NCBI GenBank assembly: GCA_035606335.1
Contig: DATNFP010000036.1
Span: 1 to 23,433 of the forward strand
Source of the DNA: DATNFP01 sp035606335
GTDB taxonomy: Bacteria; Bacteroidota; Bacteroidia; Chitinophagales; Chitinophagaceae
Direction: 5' to 3'
Length of the DNA: 23,433 nt
This document shows positions 22,758 through 23,433 of the stretch, piece after piece. Within the stretch, counting starts at the first letter, position 1. Each line of letters begins with the position of its first letter. The position numbers and the translations under genes are program-made. Under the pieces are notes generated by a model. The model was not told the DNA's origin. It did not search any database and was given only the letters and a program-made list of their open reading frames with translations.

Positions 22758-23433
22758 CTATTTTTGGCCATAAATTAGAATAGCACTTGCATCGATTGCC
22801 ACCTTACCGCTCGGATACTTCTCATTAATGCCTGTCAGAACTTCGCTCTTTATTTTATTTCTTGTTGCTTCATCGGCCTTACTAAGCGCTGCCACAACGG
22901 GCGCTACAACATCGGTCATAAAATTCCAATAAAGCTCTGCTGTTCCAAAATCAAATTTTGATGGGACATCGATCTCTGCAACATCCCTAAGTCCTGCTTG
23001 CTTAAAAAGATCGGCAACCAAGTTGGGTTGGGCGCAACGAAGTATCCCAGGCGCGCCAGGTGGTGGCGGTGATAATTGCATGTTTTTATTGAGGGGTGCC
23101 ATAGTAGCGGTAACCCAAAAGTTTTGTTCTGGGCCAGCCCAAACAGCTGTGGCGAGTCGACCGCCAGGTTTTAGCACACGAACCATTTCTTTTGCGGCCA
23201 GTAGCATATCCGGGAAGAACATAAAACCAAAACGACAACTAATGGCATCAAAACTATTATCAGCAAAAGGCAAATTACAAACGTCGGCGATTATTGGTTC
23301 AATGTTTTTAATACCATGTTTTGCGGCATTTTCCTGAGCTACCTGCAACATGCCTTCAGATAGATCAGTAATAACTACTCTACCCTTTTTTACAATGGAT
23401 GCAATAGTAATGCCTGGCTCACCCGTGCCGGCA
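22758..23433 (-). CDS. Class I SAM-dependent methyltransferase, C-terminal part (cut by window edge)
   Basis: The frame continues to the last base; its start lies beyond the window. About 225 residues are visible. Motif I (AGTGEPGITIAS) is read from the final 80 bases, followed by ITDLSEGML, DVCNLPFADNSFDAISCRFG (motifs II/III) and MVRVLKPGGRLATAVWA, as in UbiE/Methyltransf_11 enzymes. The C-terminal half (AELYWNFMTDVVAPVVAAL) forms an acceptor-binding cap. The substrate is unknown. The shorter ATG-started frame at 23351 would lack the SAM-binding glycine loop, so it is not the real start. It ends 23 bp from the convergent globin gene. Confidence 0.88.
   Translation of the reverse strand, partial: AGTGEPGITIASIVKKGRVVITDLSEGMLQVAQENAAKHGIKNIEPIIADVCNLPFADNSFDAISCRFGFMFFPDMLLAAKEMVRVLKPGGRLATAVWAGPEQNFWVTATMAPLNKNMQLSPPPPGAPGILRCAQPNLVADLFKQAGLRDVAEIDVPSKFDFGTAELYWNFMTDVVAPVVAALSKADEATRNKIKSEVLTGINEKYPSGKVAIDASAILIYGQK

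Noticed and set aside
22729..22765. GCTGA / TCAGC stem followed by TTCTATTTTT after the globin gene as a terminator
   Set aside because: The stem is only 5 bp with a 15-nt loop, and the T-run is interrupted and lies 4 bp away; too weak to call.
23023..23337. 104-codon plus-strand frame inside the methyltransferase gene
   Set aside because: Antisense to a gene with clear SAM-binding motifs; no family match.

Overview
The window looks like chromosome of a Bacteroidota bacterium, probably a Chitinophagaceae relative. This rests on a TonB-dependent receptor with an N-terminal CarboxypepD_reg-type domain, DUF4382 and DUF4199 family proteins, a DUF6597-type AraC regulator, very few Shine-Dalgarno sequences, moderate-to-low GC and several matches to the TAnnTTTG type of -7 promoter element. 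I see no rRNA, tRNA, CRISPR array, integrase or transposase. The first and last genes run out of the window.

Left region (1-6958): a five-gene divergent locus. Leftward run a periplasmic YncE-like beta-propeller, an OmpR-family response regulator and a membrane histidine kinase (cut by the window edge; TTG start overlapping the regulator's stop). Rightward run a TonB-dependent receptor and a beta-helix lipoprotein, closed by a strong terminator. The 255-bp divergent intergenic stretch holds a perfect 14-bp palindrome. I infer a sensed and regulated outer-membrane uptake system for an unknown ligand. The pairing of a YncE-like propeller with a TonB receptor recalls yncD/yncE of E. coli. This is the best candidate for an undescribed system here.

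Middle (7011-13753): a possible decayed reading frame, a DPP4-like S9 peptidase, a cupin converging on it with a 14-bp overlap, a large secreted M16 zinc peptidase with promoter and terminator, and a membrane DUF2231-Rieske protein. The gene-poor stretch 13754-14210 carries two 61-bp tandem repeats.

Right (14211-23433): mostly small leftward genes. These are DUF4287, a YciI-like protein, a VOC protein, a membrane-anchored MutS-like ATPase, a DUF4382 lipoprotein, two overlapping AhpD/carboxymuconolactone-decarboxylase-like genes, a second VOC protein, an AraC regulator, DUF1801, a third VOC protein and a shortened DUF4199 membrane protein. Two rightward genes are interspersed: a secreted NTF2-like protein and a group II truncated globin. 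A SAM methyltransferase is cut by the right edge. The grouping suggests accessory stress, detoxification or resistance functions, but no single pathway is evident.
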